This document shows positions 34,750 through 43,738 of a DNA stretch of 64,000 bases, one piece after another. The notes beneath the pieces are model-generated. The model did not search any database, was not told the origin of the DNA, and saw nothing but the letters and a program-made list of their open reading frames with translations. Made by a program: the position numbers and the translations under genes. The stretch is from an uncultured Oscillospiraceae bacterium (GTDB lineage: Bacteria; Bacillota; Clostridia; Oscillospirales; Oscillospiraceae): positions 37,002-101,001 of the forward strand of contig CANRNU010000002.1 of NCBI GenBank assembly GCA_947632005.1, given 5' to 3'. Within the stretch, counting starts at the first letter, position 1, and each line of letters opens with the position of its first letter.

Positions 34750-35588
34750 CGGGCCATCGGAAAAAGAATCCCTGGATGCGGGTGCTGCTGTACCTGTTCG
34801 TGTTCGTGCTGTGCATCGTGATCCTCTATCCCTATTTCGTCATGTTCACCACCGCGGCCAAGACCCGGGAGGAGATGTACGCCCTGAACATGACCATCTT
34901 CCCCAAGGAGTGGAAGTGGTCCAACTTCGTGGACGTGTGGAGCCAGGCGCCCATCCTGCGGTACTTCCTCAACTCCCTGATCGTGGCGGGCGGCGCCACC
35001 TGCATCGCCATCCTGTGCGGCATCCCGGCGGCTTACGCCATGAGCCGGATGCGGTTCAAGGGCAAGGGCATCTTCCTGGGCGCGGTCATCATGAGCCAGA
35101 TGTTCGCCCCGGTGGTGCTGCTGATGGGCATTTACCGGCTGATGCTGGACCTGAAGCTCACCAATAACCTGTTGGGCCTGATATTGCTGAACGCGGCCTT
35201 CAACCAGGCCTTTGCTATCTGGCTGCTGCGGGGCACGTTTTTGTCCATCTCCCCGGAGATGGAGCAGGCGTCCAAGATCGACGGCTGCAACACCATGGGG
35301 TCCCTGATCCGGGTGCTGCTGCCCATGGCCGCCCCGGGCATCGTGACCACGCTGATCTTCGTGTTCATCAATGCCTGGAACGAGTACACCATGGCTCTGA
35401 CCCTGATCAGCACCGACACCTTCAAGCCCATCACCGTGGGTCTGAACGTGTTCAACGGCTTCAACATGATCCAGTGGCAGTACATGTTTGCCACCAGCAT
35501 CTTTGCCACCATCCCCGTGGTCATCCTGTTCCTGTGCATCGAAAAACACCTGGCCTCCGGCCTCACTGCCGGCGGCGTCAAAGGATGA
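34746..35588 (+). CDS. Sugar ABC transporter permease, MalG/UgpE type
   Basis: A 280-residue permease with six helices and the EAA loop EMEQASKIDGCNTMGSLIRVLLPMAAPGI (about 174-202). Translationally coupled to the MalF-type gene. No ATPase gene follows; in Firmicutes a shared MsmX-like ATPase encoded elsewhere often energises such importers, which is the likely case here. Confidence 0.93.
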   Translation: MTGHRKKNPWMRVLLYLFVFVLCIVILYPYFVMFTTAAKTREEMYALNMTIFPKEWKWSNFVDVWSQAPILRYFLNSLIVAGGATCIAILCGIPAAYAMSRMRFKGKGIFLGAVIMSQMFAPVVLLMGIYRLMLDLKLTNNLLGLILLNAAFNQAFAIWLLRGTFLSISPEMEQASKIDGCNTMGSLIRVLLPMAAPGIVTTLIFVFINAWNEYTMALTLISTDTFKPITVGLNVFNGFNMIQWQYMFATSIFATIPVVILFLCIEKHLASGLTAGGVKG

Positions 35589-35866
35589 GAAAGTTTCCCC
35601 GATGCGGACGTTGGTCATAGGACAATGGACCGCAAAAAATGAGAGCGAAGCCCGGTCAGGGCTCGACAAACCCGGGAGCGACAGCCGTTGTGGCTGTCGC
35701 TCCTCTTTATGGGGCTGGCATCGGCGTATCAGCTCGTCCGCGGCGGCGGAAATTTCAAAAAATCGACTTTTCCTCTTTTATTTTGCGGCGGATTGAAGTA
35801 TTATGCAAGACAGCAGGAGCATAAGCTGCCGGCCATTGGAAGCCGACCTGCGGGAGGTGCGAATCG
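35589..35866. other. Intergenic region with partial repeat and terminator
   Basis: Contains repeat copy C (GAGAGCGAAGCCCGGTCAGG at about 35641-35660), then a 12-13-bp hairpin (35674-35703, GGAGCGACAGCC/GGCTGTCGCTCC) followed by TCTTT that should end the sugar-importer operon. The remaining 160 bases upstream of the next ATG are AT-rich and must hold its promoter, but no clear -35/-10 pair stands out. Confidence 0.6.
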
Positions 35867-36964
35867 ATGAAGAAATTTCTGGCCGTGTGCCTGGCGGCGG
35901 TGATGATGGTCTGCGCCTGCGCGGCGGGAGCGCAGGAGGCGGGGATGCCTGCCACCGTGGGCGGCATCGCCTGGTTCATCGTCCAGGCCGGCTGCAGCCG
36001 GGACCCGGCGGCGCTGGAACGGGTGGACGAGACCCGGGACGCGGGCACAGTGGCTGGCTATATCACGGAGGTATATGGCCTGGAACCCGGCTCCTGGACG
36101 GATGCCGCCATCTACCGGGCTGGGGGGGTAGAGGCATTTGAGATCGCCGTGCTGCGCATGAGCGATGAAAAGGCGGCGAAGAAGGCCGCCGGGACCCTGG
36201 AGGATTACATAGAGGCCCGGGAGGCGGATTTCGCCGGGTATGAGCCGGAACAGGCGGACATCGTCCACCGCTCGAAGGCCGTCTGGTCCGCGAACGGCGA
36301 CGCGGCCCTTCTCATCTGCGAGGAGCCGGAAGAGGCGGAAGACGCCTTTGCGTACAGCTATGAGGCCATGGCGAGGAAGCCCTTCCTGGCCCCCGGCAAG
36401 GATGACATGACGCTCTATGACACCTCCGCCATTCTGGCGGCCTGGGAGAGCGGCGACGCCGCCGGCCTCACGGAGAAGGACGCGGCCATCCTGGACATGG
36501 CCGGCGAGGTGCTGGACGAGGTCACCACGCCGGATATGACGGAGTATGAGCGGGAAAAGGCCCTGTACGGCTGGCTCACCGCCAACGCGGTCTATGACCA
36601 GGACCACTACGACAAGCTGGCTGAGATGGACCCGGATTCCTCCGGCCCATATGGCCTTTTGAAAAACGGCAAGGGCATCTGCGTGGGTTTTGCCACCACC
36701 TTCCAGCTGTTCATGGATATGGCGGGGGTGGAGTGCATCACTGTGGTGGGAGCCTCCCGCTCCAGCACGGCGGACCACGCCTGGAATATGGTCCGGCTGG
36801 ACGGAAAGTGGTACTGCGCCGACCCCACCTGGGATGAGAGCGACGAGGAGCCGGACTGGAAATATTTCAACGTGACCAGCGACTGGATGGCCTATACCGA
36901 CCACCAGTGGGACTACGAAAATGTCCCGGAGGCCACCGCTGTGGACGGCGGCGCGGGAGCTTGA
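35867..36964 (+). CDS. Secreted DUF4358 - transglutaminase-like protein
   Basis: A 365-residue protein. Residues 1-22 are a signal peptide, ending ACAAGAQ and possibly a lipoprotein if Cys is used. Residues 35-150 resemble DUF4358. Residues 210-340 form a transglutaminase-like domain with catalytic Cys in GKGICVGFATTFQLF, His in ADHAWNMVRLDGKWY and Asp in CADPTWDES. These domains usually act as cysteine proteases or amidases on the cell surface. GGGAGG lies 9 bases upstream. It is monocistronic with a terminator after it. Confidence 0.85.
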   Translation: MKKFLAVCLAAVMMVCACAAGAQEAGMPATVGGIAWFIVQAGCSRDPAALERVDETRDAGTVAGYITEVYGLEPGSWTDAAIYRAGGVEAFEIAVLRMSDEKAAKKAAGTLEDYIEAREADFAGYEPEQADIVHRSKAVWSANGDAALLICEEPEEAEDAFAYSYEAMARKPFLAPGKDDMTLYDTSAILAAWESGDAAGLTEKDAAILDMAGEVLDEVTTPDMTEYEREKALYGWLTANAVYDQDHYDKLAEMDPDSSGPYGLLKNGKGICVGFATTFQLFMDMAGVECITVVGASRSSTADHAWNMVRLDGKWYCADPTWDESDEEPDWKYFNVTSDWMAYTDHQWDYENVPEATAVDGGAGA

Positions 36965-36979
36965 GGGAGAAAAGACAGG

Positions 36980-37010
36980 AGCGGGGACCCGGAACGGGTC
37001 CCCGCTTTTT
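36980..37010 (+). terminator. Terminator after the transglutaminase-like gene
   Basis: An 11-bp stem (AGCGGGGACCC/GGGTCCCCGCT) followed by TTTTT. Confidence 0.9.
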
Positions 37011-37060
37011 CGCTGCCGGCTGTTTTGACGGGCAAAATGGCGAATAAAATGAAAAACCCA

Positions 37061-37089
37061 TTGACAGACTAGGAAATAGGGGATATACT
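37061..37089 (+). promoter_or_regulatory. Promoter of the nifS operon
   Basis: TTGACA (37061-37066), 17-base spacer, TATACT (37084-37089), about 36 bases upstream of the ATG. No obvious Rrf2 palindrome could be fixed by eye. Confidence 0.85.
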
Positions 37090-37124
37090 ACGTTTGGAAT
37101 ACGATCAAAGGATGTTTTGATGCT

Positions 37125-38312
37125 ATGTATGTTTATGCGGACAATGCGGCGACCACCTCTCTGAGCCCCCGGGCCCTGGAGGCCATGATGCCCTATTTCA
37201 CGGAGGTCTACGGCAACGCCTCCAGCCTGCACTCTCCCGGCCAGCGGGCCGCGGAGGCCCTGCAGCAGGCCCGGGAGACCGTGGCCGGAGCCATCAACGC
37301 GGACCACAAGGAGATCTACTTCACCGGCGGCGGCAGCGAGGCGGACAACCAGGCCATCATCTCCGGCGCGCTGATGGGCGCCCGGAAGGGGAAAAAGCAC
37401 ATCATCTCCACCGCCTTTGAGCATCACGCGGTGCTGCACACCCTGGATAAGCTGAAGAAGCAGGGATATGATATCACGCTGCTGGACGTGCATGAAAACG
37501 GCGTGGTGACGCCGGAGGATGTGGCCGCCGCCATCCGGGAGGACACGGCGCTGGTGACCATCATGTTCGTCAACAACGAGATCGGCACCATCCAGCCCAT
37601 CGGGGAGATCGGAAAGGTCTGCCACGAAAAGGGCGTGCTGTTCCACACCGACGCGGTCCAGGCCGTGGGCCATGTGCCGGTGGACGTGAAGGCCCTGAAC
37701 GTGGATATGCTCTCCATGGCGGCCCACAAGTTCCACGGCCCCAAGGGCGTGGGCGCCCTCTATGCACGCAAAGGCATCGCGGTGGCCAATGTGATCGAGG
37801 GCGGCCAGCAGGAGCGGGGCAAGCGGGGCGGCACGGAGAACATCCCCGGTATCGTGGGCATGGCCGCCGCCATCCGGGAGGCCACGGAGGACCTGGAAAA
37901 GGACATGGCCTATGTGACCGGTCTGCGGGAAGAGCTCATCGAGGGGCTCTCCAGGATCCCCCACAGCCGACTCAACGGCGACCGGGAAAAACGGGTCCCC
38001 GGCACGGTGAACTTCTGCTTTGAGGGCATCGAGGGCGAGGGCCTGCTGCTCTGGCTGGACGCCAAGGGCGTGGCGGCCTCCTCCGGCAGCGCCTGCACCT
38101 CCGGGTCCCTGGACCCCAGCCATGTGCTGCTGGCCCTGGGCCTGCCCCATGAGATCGCCCACGGCAGTCTGCGCCTGAGCATCGACAAGTACAACACAGA
38201 AGAGGAGATCGGCCATATTTTGAAGTGCGTGCCCGAGGTGGTCGATTATCTGCGCAATATGTCCCCGGTGTGGGATGAGCTTGAGAAGGGCCAGACGGCC
38301 CATCTGATCTGA
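37125..38312 (+). CDS. nifS: Cysteine desulfurase
   Basis: A 395-residue PLP enzyme that takes sulfur from cysteine. Motifs: YADNAATTSLSPRALEAM (residues 4-21), HTDAVQAVGHVPVD, PLP lysine in SMAAHKFHGPKG and the mobile catalytic Cys in SSGSACTSGSLDPSHVLLALG. The long loop around SGSACTSG marks the NifS/IscS group. First gene of an operon with nifU, mnmA, an HD gene and an Rrf2 regulator. It supplies both Fe-S assembly and tRNA thiolation. Confidence 0.95.
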   Translation: MYVYADNAATTSLSPRALEAMMPYFTEVYGNASSLHSPGQRAAEALQQARETVAGAINADHKEIYFTGGGSEADNQAIISGALMGARKGKKHIISTAFEHHAVLHTLDKLKKQGYDITLLDVHENGVVTPEDVAAAIREDTALVTIMFVNNEIGTIQPIGEIGKVCHEKGVLFHTDAVQAVGHVPVDVKALNVDMLSMAAHKFHGPKGVGALYARKGIAVANVIEGGQQERGKRGGTENIPGIVGMAAAIREATEDLEKDMAYVTGLREELIEGLSRIPHSRLNGDREKRVPGTVNFCFEGIEGEGLLLWLDAKGVAASSGSACTSGSLDPSHVLLALGLPHEIAHGSLRLSIDKYNTEEEIGHILKCVPEVVDYLRNMSPVWDELEKGQTAHLI

Positions 38313-38326
38313 GGAGGTTTATCACA

Positions 38327-38776
38327 ATGGCACTTTACAGCGACAAGGTCATGGACCATTTCCAGCACCCCCGGAACGTGGGGAAGATGGAGGACGCCGA
38401 CGGCATCGGCGAGGTGGGCAACGCCGTCTGCGGCGACATCATGCGCATGTATATCAAGGTGCGCGACGGCATCATCACCGACGTGAGCTTCATCACCTTC
38501 GGCTGCGGCAGCGCCATCGCCAGCTCTTCCATGGCCACGGAGATGATCAAGGGCATGCCCATCGAGAAGGCCCTGGAGCTGTCCAACAAGGCAGTGGCGG
38601 AGGCGCTGGACGGTCTGCCCGCCCATAAGCTGCACTGCTCCGTCCTGGCAGAGGAGGCGGTCCGGGCCGCGGTGAAGGATTACTACGACAAGCACGACAT
38701 TGCCTATGACCCGGCGGTGTTCGGCTGCGATATGGCCTGTGCCCATGAGCACGACCACGCTCCCGCGGAGGAGTAA
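38327..38776 (+). CDS. nifU: Fe-S cluster scaffold protein, NifU/IscU N-terminal type
   Basis: A 149-residue scaffold. It begins YSDKVMDHFQHPRNVGKMEDADGIGEVGNAVCGDIMRMY, with the first cluster Cys in VCGD; the others are in FGCGSAIASSS and LHCSVLAEEA. Asp in CGD is conserved. Starts 14 bases after nifS with AGGAGG upstream. The His-rich tail (CAHEHDHAPAEE) may bind metal. Confidence 0.94.
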   Translation: MALYSDKVMDHFQHPRNVGKMEDADGIGEVGNAVCGDIMRMYIKVRDGIITDVSFITFGCGSAIASSSMATEMIKGMPIEKALELSNKAVAEALDGLPAHKLHCSVLAEEAVRAAVKDYYDKHDIAYDPAVFGCDMACAHEHDHAPAEE

Positions 38777-38780
38777 GTTC

Positions 38781-39872
38781 GTGCCCGGAGCGGCAAAGGG
38801 AAAGGCCCTGGTCGCAATGTCCGGCGGGGTGGACTCCAGCGTGGCGGCCCTGCTCATGGAGCAGGCGGGATATGACTGCATAGGCGTGACCATGAAGCTC
38901 TGGTCCGGCGAAGAGGCGGGAGAGAAGACCTGCTGCAGCGCCGACGCCGCCGCGGACGCCCGGTCCGCCGCCTTCCGGCTGGGGGTGCCCTTTTACGTGT
39001 TCAACATGCAGGAGGACTTTGACCGGGACGTGATACGCCGGTTCGTCTCCGCCTACGAGGCGGGGGACACCCCCAATCCCTGCGTCGAGTGCAACCGGTA
39101 CCTGAAATTCTCCCGGCTGCGGGAAAAGGGCGCCGTCCTGGGCTGCAACACCATCGCCACGGGCCACTATGCCCGAATAGAACAGCGGCCGGATGGCCGG
39201 TGGCTCTTGAAAAAGGCGGTCAACGAGGACAAGGATCAGAGCTATGTGCTCTATATGCTCACCCAGGAGGAACTGGCGCATACCTGCTTTCCTCTGGGGG
39301 ACATGACCAAGACCCAAGTCCGGGCCATGGCGGAGGAGCAGGGGCTTTTGAACGCCCACAAACGGGACAGCCAGGATATCTGTTTTGTCCCGGACGGGGA
39401 CTATGCCGCCTTCATCCGCCGGTACACGGGAAAGGACTACCCCGCCGGGGACTTTGTGGACGAGACGGGAAAGGTCCTGGGCCGGCACAAAGGGCTCATC
39501 GGCTACACCGTCGGCCAGCGCCGGGGCCTGGGCGTGGCGGCGGGCCGGCCCATGTATGTGTGCGCCAAGCGCATGGAGGACAACACCGTGGTCCTGGGGG
39601 ACAATGAGCGGCTGTTTTCCCGGCGGCTTCTGGCCCGGGACATCAATCTCATCCCCTTTGACCGGCTGGACGGCCCCATCCGCTGCCGGGCCCGGGTCCG
39701 GTACAAGCAGACGGAACAGCCCGCCACGGTGACCCAGACGGGAGAGGATGAGCTGGAGGTCGTCTTCGACGAGCCCCAGCGGGCCATCACCGCCGGTCAG
39801 GCGGTGGTGCTGTATGACGGGGATCTGGTACTTGGGGGCGGCAGGATCGCCCAGACGGAGGTATTGCAATGA
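38781..39872 (+). CDS. mnmA: tRNA-specific 2-thiouridylase
   Basis: A 363-residue enzyme that thiolates U34 of Lys, Glu and Gln tRNAs. Motifs: PP-loop MSGGVDSSVAALL (residues 13-25), NPCVECNRYLKF with catalytic Cys, ATGHYAR, KDQSYVLYML and DSQDICFVPDGDY with the second Cys. GTG 38781 is chosen since GGAGGAG lies 8 bases upstream, only 4 bases after the nifU stop. Sulfur would come from the NifS next door. Confidence 0.94.
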   Translation: MPGAAKGKALVAMSGGVDSSVAALLMEQAGYDCIGVTMKLWSGEEAGEKTCCSADAAADARSAAFRLGVPFYVFNMQEDFDRDVIRRFVSAYEAGDTPNPCVECNRYLKFSRLREKGAVLGCNTIATGHYARIEQRPDGRWLLKKAVNEDKDQSYVLYMLTQEELAHTCFPLGDMTKTQVRAMAEEQGLLNAHKRDSQDICFVPDGDYAAFIRRYTGKDYPAGDFVDETGKVLGRHKGLIGYTVGQRRGLGVAAGRPMYVCAKRMEDNTVVLGDNERLFSRRLLARDINLIPFDRLDGPIRCRARVRYKQTEQPATVTQTGEDELEVVFDEPQRAITAGQAVVLYDGDLVLGGGRIAQTEVLQ

Positions 39873-40444
39873 CGAGAGAGGACGCGTGGGCGCTGCTCAC
39901 CCAGTATAACAAGGACCACTTTCACCTGCAGCATGCCCTGACGGTGGAGGGAGTCATGCGTTGGTATGCCAACGACCTTGGCTATGGCGACCAGGCAGAC
40001 TTCTGGGCCACGGTGGGCCTGCTGCACGATCTGGACTTTGAGATGTGGCCGGAGGAGCACTGCGTCAAGCAGCAGGAGCTGATGCGCCGGGCCGGGGTGG
40101 ACGAGGCCATCATCCACGCCACCTGCAGCCATGGCTGGGGCATGACGGGGGTGGACATCGAGCCCACCCTGGAGATGGAAAAGGTCCTTTACGCCGCGGA
40201 CGAGCTCACGGGCCTCATCGGCGCGGCGGCCCTGATGCGCCCTTCCAAGAGCGTGCAGGACATGGAGGTCAAGAGCCTGAAAAAGAAGTTCAAGTCCACC
40301 GGCTTTGCCGCCGGGTGCAGCCGGGAGGTCATCCAGAAGGGCGCGGACATGCTGGGCTGGCCCCTGGAGACGCTGATGGAAAAGACCATCCTGGCCATGC
40401 GCTCCTGCGAGGCGGATGTCCAGGCGAAAATGGAGAAGCTGTAA
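39869..40444 (+). CDS. HD-domain hydrolase
   Basis: A 191-residue protein of the HD superfamily. Metal-binding elements are visible: HLQHALTVEG (His) and LLHDLDFEMWPEEHC (HD), then HATCSHGWG. It overlaps mnmA by ATGA, so it is translationally coupled to the thiolation gene. Substrate is unknown; short stand-alone HD proteins often hydrolyse nucleotides. Confidence 0.85.
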   Translation: MTREDAWALLTQYNKDHFHLQHALTVEGVMRWYANDLGYGDQADFWATVGLLHDLDFEMWPEEHCVKQQELMRRAGVDEAIIHATCSHGWGMTGVDIEPTLEMEKVLYAADELTGLIGAAALMRPSKSVQDMEVKSLKKKFKSTGFAAGCSREVIQKGADMLGWPLETLMEKTILAMRSCEADVQAKMEKL

Positions 40445-40469
40445 GACAGGTGTTTTGGGAGGCAGTGCG

Positions 40470-40907
40470 ATGAAGATATCTACCAGAGGCAGATATGCCC
40501 TGCGGACCATGGTCGATCTGGCCCAGCATGGGAACGAGGGGCTTGTCACCCTCAAGGACGTGGCCGCCAGGCAGGGACTGAGCCAGAAGTATCTGGAGCA
40601 GATCGTGACCCAGCTCAGCAAGGCCCGGCTGGTGAAGGGCGTCCGGGGTCCTCAGGGGGGCTATAGCCTGTCCCGGGAGCCCAAGGATTACAATGTGGCG
40701 GAGATCCTGGAGCTGGTGGAGGGGAGCCTGGCCCCGGTGGAGTGCCTGGAGACGGACGTGAACGCCTGCGAGCACTGCGCCTCCTGCGCTACCCTGGACA
40801 TGTGGACGGGCCTGTATAAGGTGGTCACCGACTATCTGGAGACCATCACCCTCCAGGACATCGTGGACCGGGCCAGCGCCGCCGCCGGCAACGACTATGT
40901 CATCTGA
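40470..40907 (+). CDS. Rrf2-family transcription regulator (IscR-like)
   Basis: A 145-residue winged-helix regulator starting MKISTRGRYALRTMVDLAQH. Cys residues at 92, 100, 103 and 106 could bind a [2Fe-2S] cluster, comparable to the Cys cluster of IscR, though spacing differs. As in other Clostridia it probably controls the nifS operon, but here it is the last gene rather than the first. GGGAGG lies 8 bases upstream. Confidence 0.92.
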   Translation: MKISTRGRYALRTMVDLAQHGNEGLVTLKDVAARQGLSQKYLEQIVTQLSKARLVKGVRGPQGGYSLSREPKDYNVAEILELVEGSLAPVECLETDVNACEHCASCATLDMWTGLYKVVTDYLETITLQDIVDRASAAAGNDYVI

Positions 40908-40938
40908 ATGCCGCCCCACGACGCTGCGATAAAAAGGA

Positions 40939-40972
40939 AAAGCTGGCAGACACGAAAGTGCCTGCCAGCTTT
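40939..40972 (+). terminator. Terminator after the nifS-rrf2 operon
   Basis: Long hairpin AAAGCTGGCAG-A-CAC-GAAA-GTG-C-CTGCCAGCTTT. The same architecture recurs at 63545-63578. Confidence 0.85.
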
Positions 40973-41061
40973 CTGCTCCGCTCCATTCGGTCGGCTTTTG
41001 AGGATTTTAAACAGACTTGCTGTCGTTGAATCATGCCTTTCCACACGCGGACTGATGGCTA

Positions 41062-41511
41062 TCACCGGCGTGCTTTGCCTCCGAACGCCATTTTGTAAAA
41101 GCTTGCGAAGTCATCCGCCAGACGATACATATTGCCCGCATCGTCAGATGCTGCGAAATGATATGCGTCGTCCCAATAGTATATCCCGCTGTTTTCGGCG
41201 CCGGTCATTAAAACGATAAAACCCTGCATCAGGTCAAATCCGATCAGAACGGCGCCTTCCAGTAATTCATCGGAATACTTTTCATTCCAGTAAAGCAAAT
41301 CCAGCTCGTTTTTCTCAACGATCCCAAAAAGAACATCCGGATAGATCGCCTCGTCCAAAGATCCGACGGGTACAGGCGTTGCCGCACTCTGATCGAATAT
41401 CCCGCCGTTCGTATCTTTTAGAAATTCCTTATAATCGTCCGGCAGCCGGATATTCAATCTGTTTTCGATCTGCAGAATATCCTGCTGCGAGAGCGTGCCA
41501 AACCGTTCCAT
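41062..41511 (-). CDS. SMI1/KNR4 (SUKH) family protein
   Basis: A 149-residue protein of the SUKH fold: QQDILQIENRLNIRLPDDYKEFLKDTNGG (residues 9-37) is the family signature, and GIYYWDDAYHF is the usual second half. SUKH proteins often act as immunity proteins to contact-dependent toxins, but no toxin is adjacent, so it is an orphan. ATG 41511 is preferred over 41535 because AGGAGG sits 8 bases upstream. Lower GC than neighbours hints at transfer. Confidence 0.88.
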   Translation of the reverse strand: MERFGTLSQQDILQIENRLNIRLPDDYKEFLKDTNGGIFDQSAATPVPVGSLDEAIYPDVLFGIVEKNELDLLYWNEKYSDELLEGAVLIGFDLMQGFIVLMTGAENSGIYYWDDAYHFAASDDAGNMYRLADDFASFYKMAFGGKARR

Positions 41512-41560
41512 GAATGATACCTCCTGTGATATCATCAGATTTGCCTGCCTGACAGCCGGT

Positions 41561-41589
41561 ATTATACACCGGAATTCTGAAGAAATCCA
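41561..41589 (-). promoter_or_regulatory. Possible promoter of the SUKH gene, -10 inside a palindrome
   Basis: Minus-strand TATAAT (41561-41566) lies inside the inverted repeat CCGGT/ACCGG (41556-41572); TGGATT (41584-41589) is at 17 bases. Confidence 0.5.
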
Positions 41590-41729
41590 CCGCGGACATC
41601 TGCGGATATTCTATCTGCATTCCGAGAATGATTATCAGCCTGACTGTCGTGAAGCCGCAGGGAGAGGCTGTATTATAGGTCCTTTCCGGCTGAGGCTGGA
41701 TATTTTTATGCTTCCTGGGAGAAAAGGGG

Positions 41730-41757
41730 TTGACAGTCCCTTGAATAGGTGTATAAT
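41730..41757 (+). promoter_or_regulatory. Promoter of cysK
   Basis: TTGACA (41730-41735), 16-base spacer, TATAAT (41752-41757), about 50 bases before the ATG. Confidence 0.85.
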
Positions 41758-41809
41758 AACATCAACCCACAAAAACTTATTAAACCAATAGGAAAAGGGG
41801 ATTAATACA

Positions 41810-42739
41810 ATGGCTATCTACAAGTCTTTTACCGAGCTGGTGGGCAACACCCCGCTGCTGGAGCTGACCAATCTGGAGAAGAAGCTGGAGCTGAAGGCAA
41901 AGCTGGTGGCGAAGCTGGAGTACTTCAACCCGGCGGGGTCCGTGAAGGACCGCATCGCCAAGGCCATGATCGAGGACGCGGAGGCATCCGGGAAGCTGAA
42001 GCCCGGGGCGGTCATCGTGGAGCCCACCTCCGGCAACACGGGCATTGGCCTGGCGGCGGTGGCGGCGGCCAAGGGATATCGCATCATCCTCACCATGCCG
42101 GAGACCATGAGCGTGGAGCGGCGGAACCTCCTGAAGGCCTACGGCGCGGAGCTGGTGCTCACCGAGGGGGCCAAGGGCATGAAGGGGGCCATCGCCAAGG
42201 CGGACGAGATCGCGGCGGCCACGCCGGGGGCCTTCATCCCCGGCCAGTTCGTCAATCCCGCCAACCCTGCCGCCCACAAGGCCACCACCGGCCCGGAGAT
42301 CTGGCGTGATACGGAAGGGGAAGTGGATATATTCGTGGCCGGCGTGGGCACCGGCGGCACTCTGACGGGCGTGGGGGAGTACCTGAAGGAGCAGAAGCCG
42401 TCGGTGCAGGTAGTAGCTGTGGAGCCGGCGACATCCCCGGTGCTCTCCAAGGGCGTGGCCGGGGCCCACAAGATACAGGGTATCGGCGCGGGCTTCGTGC
42501 CCGAGGTCCTCAACACGGCGGTCTATGACGAGATCATTCCCGTGGAGAACGAGGACGCCTTCGCTCTGGGCCGGGAGCTGGGACGCACTGAGGGCATCCT
42601 GGTGGGCATCTCCGCCGGCGCGGCGCTGTGGGCGGCCATCGAGCTGGCCAAGCGCCCGGAAAACGCGGGCAAGACCATCGTGGCCCTGCTGCCGGACACC
42701 GGCGACCGGTACCTGTCCACCCCCATGTTCCAGGAATAG
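41810..42739 (+). CDS. cysK: Cysteine synthase (O-acetylserine sulfhydrylase)
   Basis: A 309-residue PLP enzyme forming cysteine from O-acetylserine and sulfide. Motifs: [19 protein letters not shown] Lys46 in [11 protein letters not shown], phosphate-binding [15 protein letters not shown], and [17 protein letters not shown]. Full normal length. Provides the cysteine used by the NifS system encoded 3 kb upstream. AAAGGGG lies 8 bases upstream of the ATG. Confidence 0.96.
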   Translation: MAIYKSFTELVGNTPLLELTNLEKKLELKAKLVAKLEYFNPAGSVKDRIAKAMIEDAEASGKLKPGAVIVEPTSGNTGIGLAAVAAAKGYRIILTMPETMSVERRNLLKAYGAELVLTEGAKGMKGAIAKADEIAAATPGAFIPGQFVNPANPAAHKATTGPEIWRDTEGEVDIFVAGVGTGGTLTGVGEYLKEQKPSVQVVAVEPATSPVLSKGVAGAHKIQGIGAGFVPEVLNTAVYDEIIPVENEDAFALGRELGRTEGILVGISAGAALWAAIELAKRPENAGKTIVALLPDTGDRYLSTPMFQE

Positions 42740-42900
42740 TCGATTGAAAGGCAGTGCTTTTCAATCGAGGAGGCCGCGGCCCGCGGCAGCGCAAAGCACC
42801 CCCGTCCGATAGGACGGGGGTGTTCACGTTTGCGGGCCGAGAAGTATGATTTCCGAGGTACACGCCCCCGGAAATCATATCCCAATTGCTTTGCGCCTGC
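42740..42900. repeat. Cluster of inverted repeats after cysK
   Basis: Three successive inverted repeats: CGATTGAAA/TTTCAATCG around 42740-42766, the cysK terminator CACCCCCGTCC/GGACGGGGGTG (42797-42822), and TATGATTTCCG/CGGAAATCATA (42845-42879), followed by TTGCGCC/GGCGCAA. Only the second has a clear terminator form; the others look like short dispersed repeat units. Confidence 0.6.
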
Positions 42901-42944
42901 GGGCGCAAACTCTGCGAGGCTTTTTAAAAACATCGGGGTGACCC

Positions 42945-42999
42945 TTGACAAGCGCAGGGAGGCGTGGTATATTACAAATACTCTAAAATATAGAGTATT
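42945..42999 (+). promoter_or_regulatory. Promoter with downstream operator palindrome
   Basis: TTGACA (42945-42950), 17-base spacer, TATATT (42968-42973). A perfect 9-bp inverted repeat AATACTCTA-AAATA-TAGAGTATT (42977-42999) covers the start site. It precedes the membrane-protein/winged-helix pair and is the likely binding site of that regulator. Confidence 0.8.
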
Positions 43000-43018
43000 C
43001 CAGAAAGGAGAGTATCTC

Positions 43019-43738
43019 ATGGACGAACGGCTTTCCTCCGCCCGGGAGGATCTGTCCCTGATCCGGGCTATGCTGGCCCAGACCATGACGGGACTGCGGG
43101 AGCTGGCGGGATTTTTCACCGCCTACGGCTGGATATGGCTGGGCTACGGGGTGGCCATCGCCGTGATGAACGCGATCACGTCGGCGCTGTATGTCACGGG
43201 GACGCCCGAGTATCTGGTGGCTGGACATTATGGTGGGCCGCTGCTGCTGGCGCTGTATGCGGCGCTGGGTGTCACGTTTTTCCGTTGGCGGCGGCGCGCC
43301 CGGCGGGAGGGGCTCAACGCCCTGGCCCGGAAACTGCTGGACGTATGGGGCGTGTGCCTGGGGGTATTCGTATGCGTGAGTTTTTTCAGCGACGTGGTGG
43401 TGGCGCTGCGGAGCTATGTGTTCAGGATGCCCGCCACGATCATTTCCGCCGGCTTATATGTGTCCCGGGTGCTGTGGTTCCTGTTTCCGGTGCTGCCGCT
43501 GCTGCTGACGGCGGCGTTCGCGGAAAACAGAGGCATGCTAATTCTGGGTCTGGCGGCCTTCGCCTTCGGCCTGGCACGAATGGCCATGCCCTTTGACTGG
43601 CTGAGCGTCGGCATTGAACAACTGGGCCAGCTCACATGGGCGGTGCCGGTGTGGCTGTTCGTGCAGGGCTTTCCCGGGCTGCTCCTGCTGGCCTTCGGCT
43701 ATCTCTTGAAAAGGGACGGGAAACATGGAGCTGCATGA
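43019..43738 (+). CDS. Six-helix membrane protein paired with a winged-helix regulator
   Basis: A 239-residue protein with a short soluble N-terminus (MDERLSSAREDLSLIRAMLAQ) and about six hydrophobic helices. No transport or enzyme motif is recognised. It is translationally coupled (14-base overlap) to a small DNA-binding protein and shares its operator-bearing promoter. Such pairs are common in Firmicutes and may sense envelope state. AAAGGAG lies 9 bases before the ATG. Confidence 0.7.
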   Translation: MDERLSSAREDLSLIRAMLAQTMTGLRELAGFFTAYGWIWLGYGVAIAVMNAITSALYVTGTPEYLVAGHYGGPLLLALYAALGVTFFRWRRRARREGLNALARKLLDVWGVCLGVFVCVSFFSDVVVALRSYVFRMPATIISAGLYVSRVLWFLFPVLPLLLTAAFAENRGMLILGLAAFAFGLARMAMPFDWLSVGIEQLGQLTWAVPVWLFVQGFPGLLLLAFGYLLKRDGKHGAA

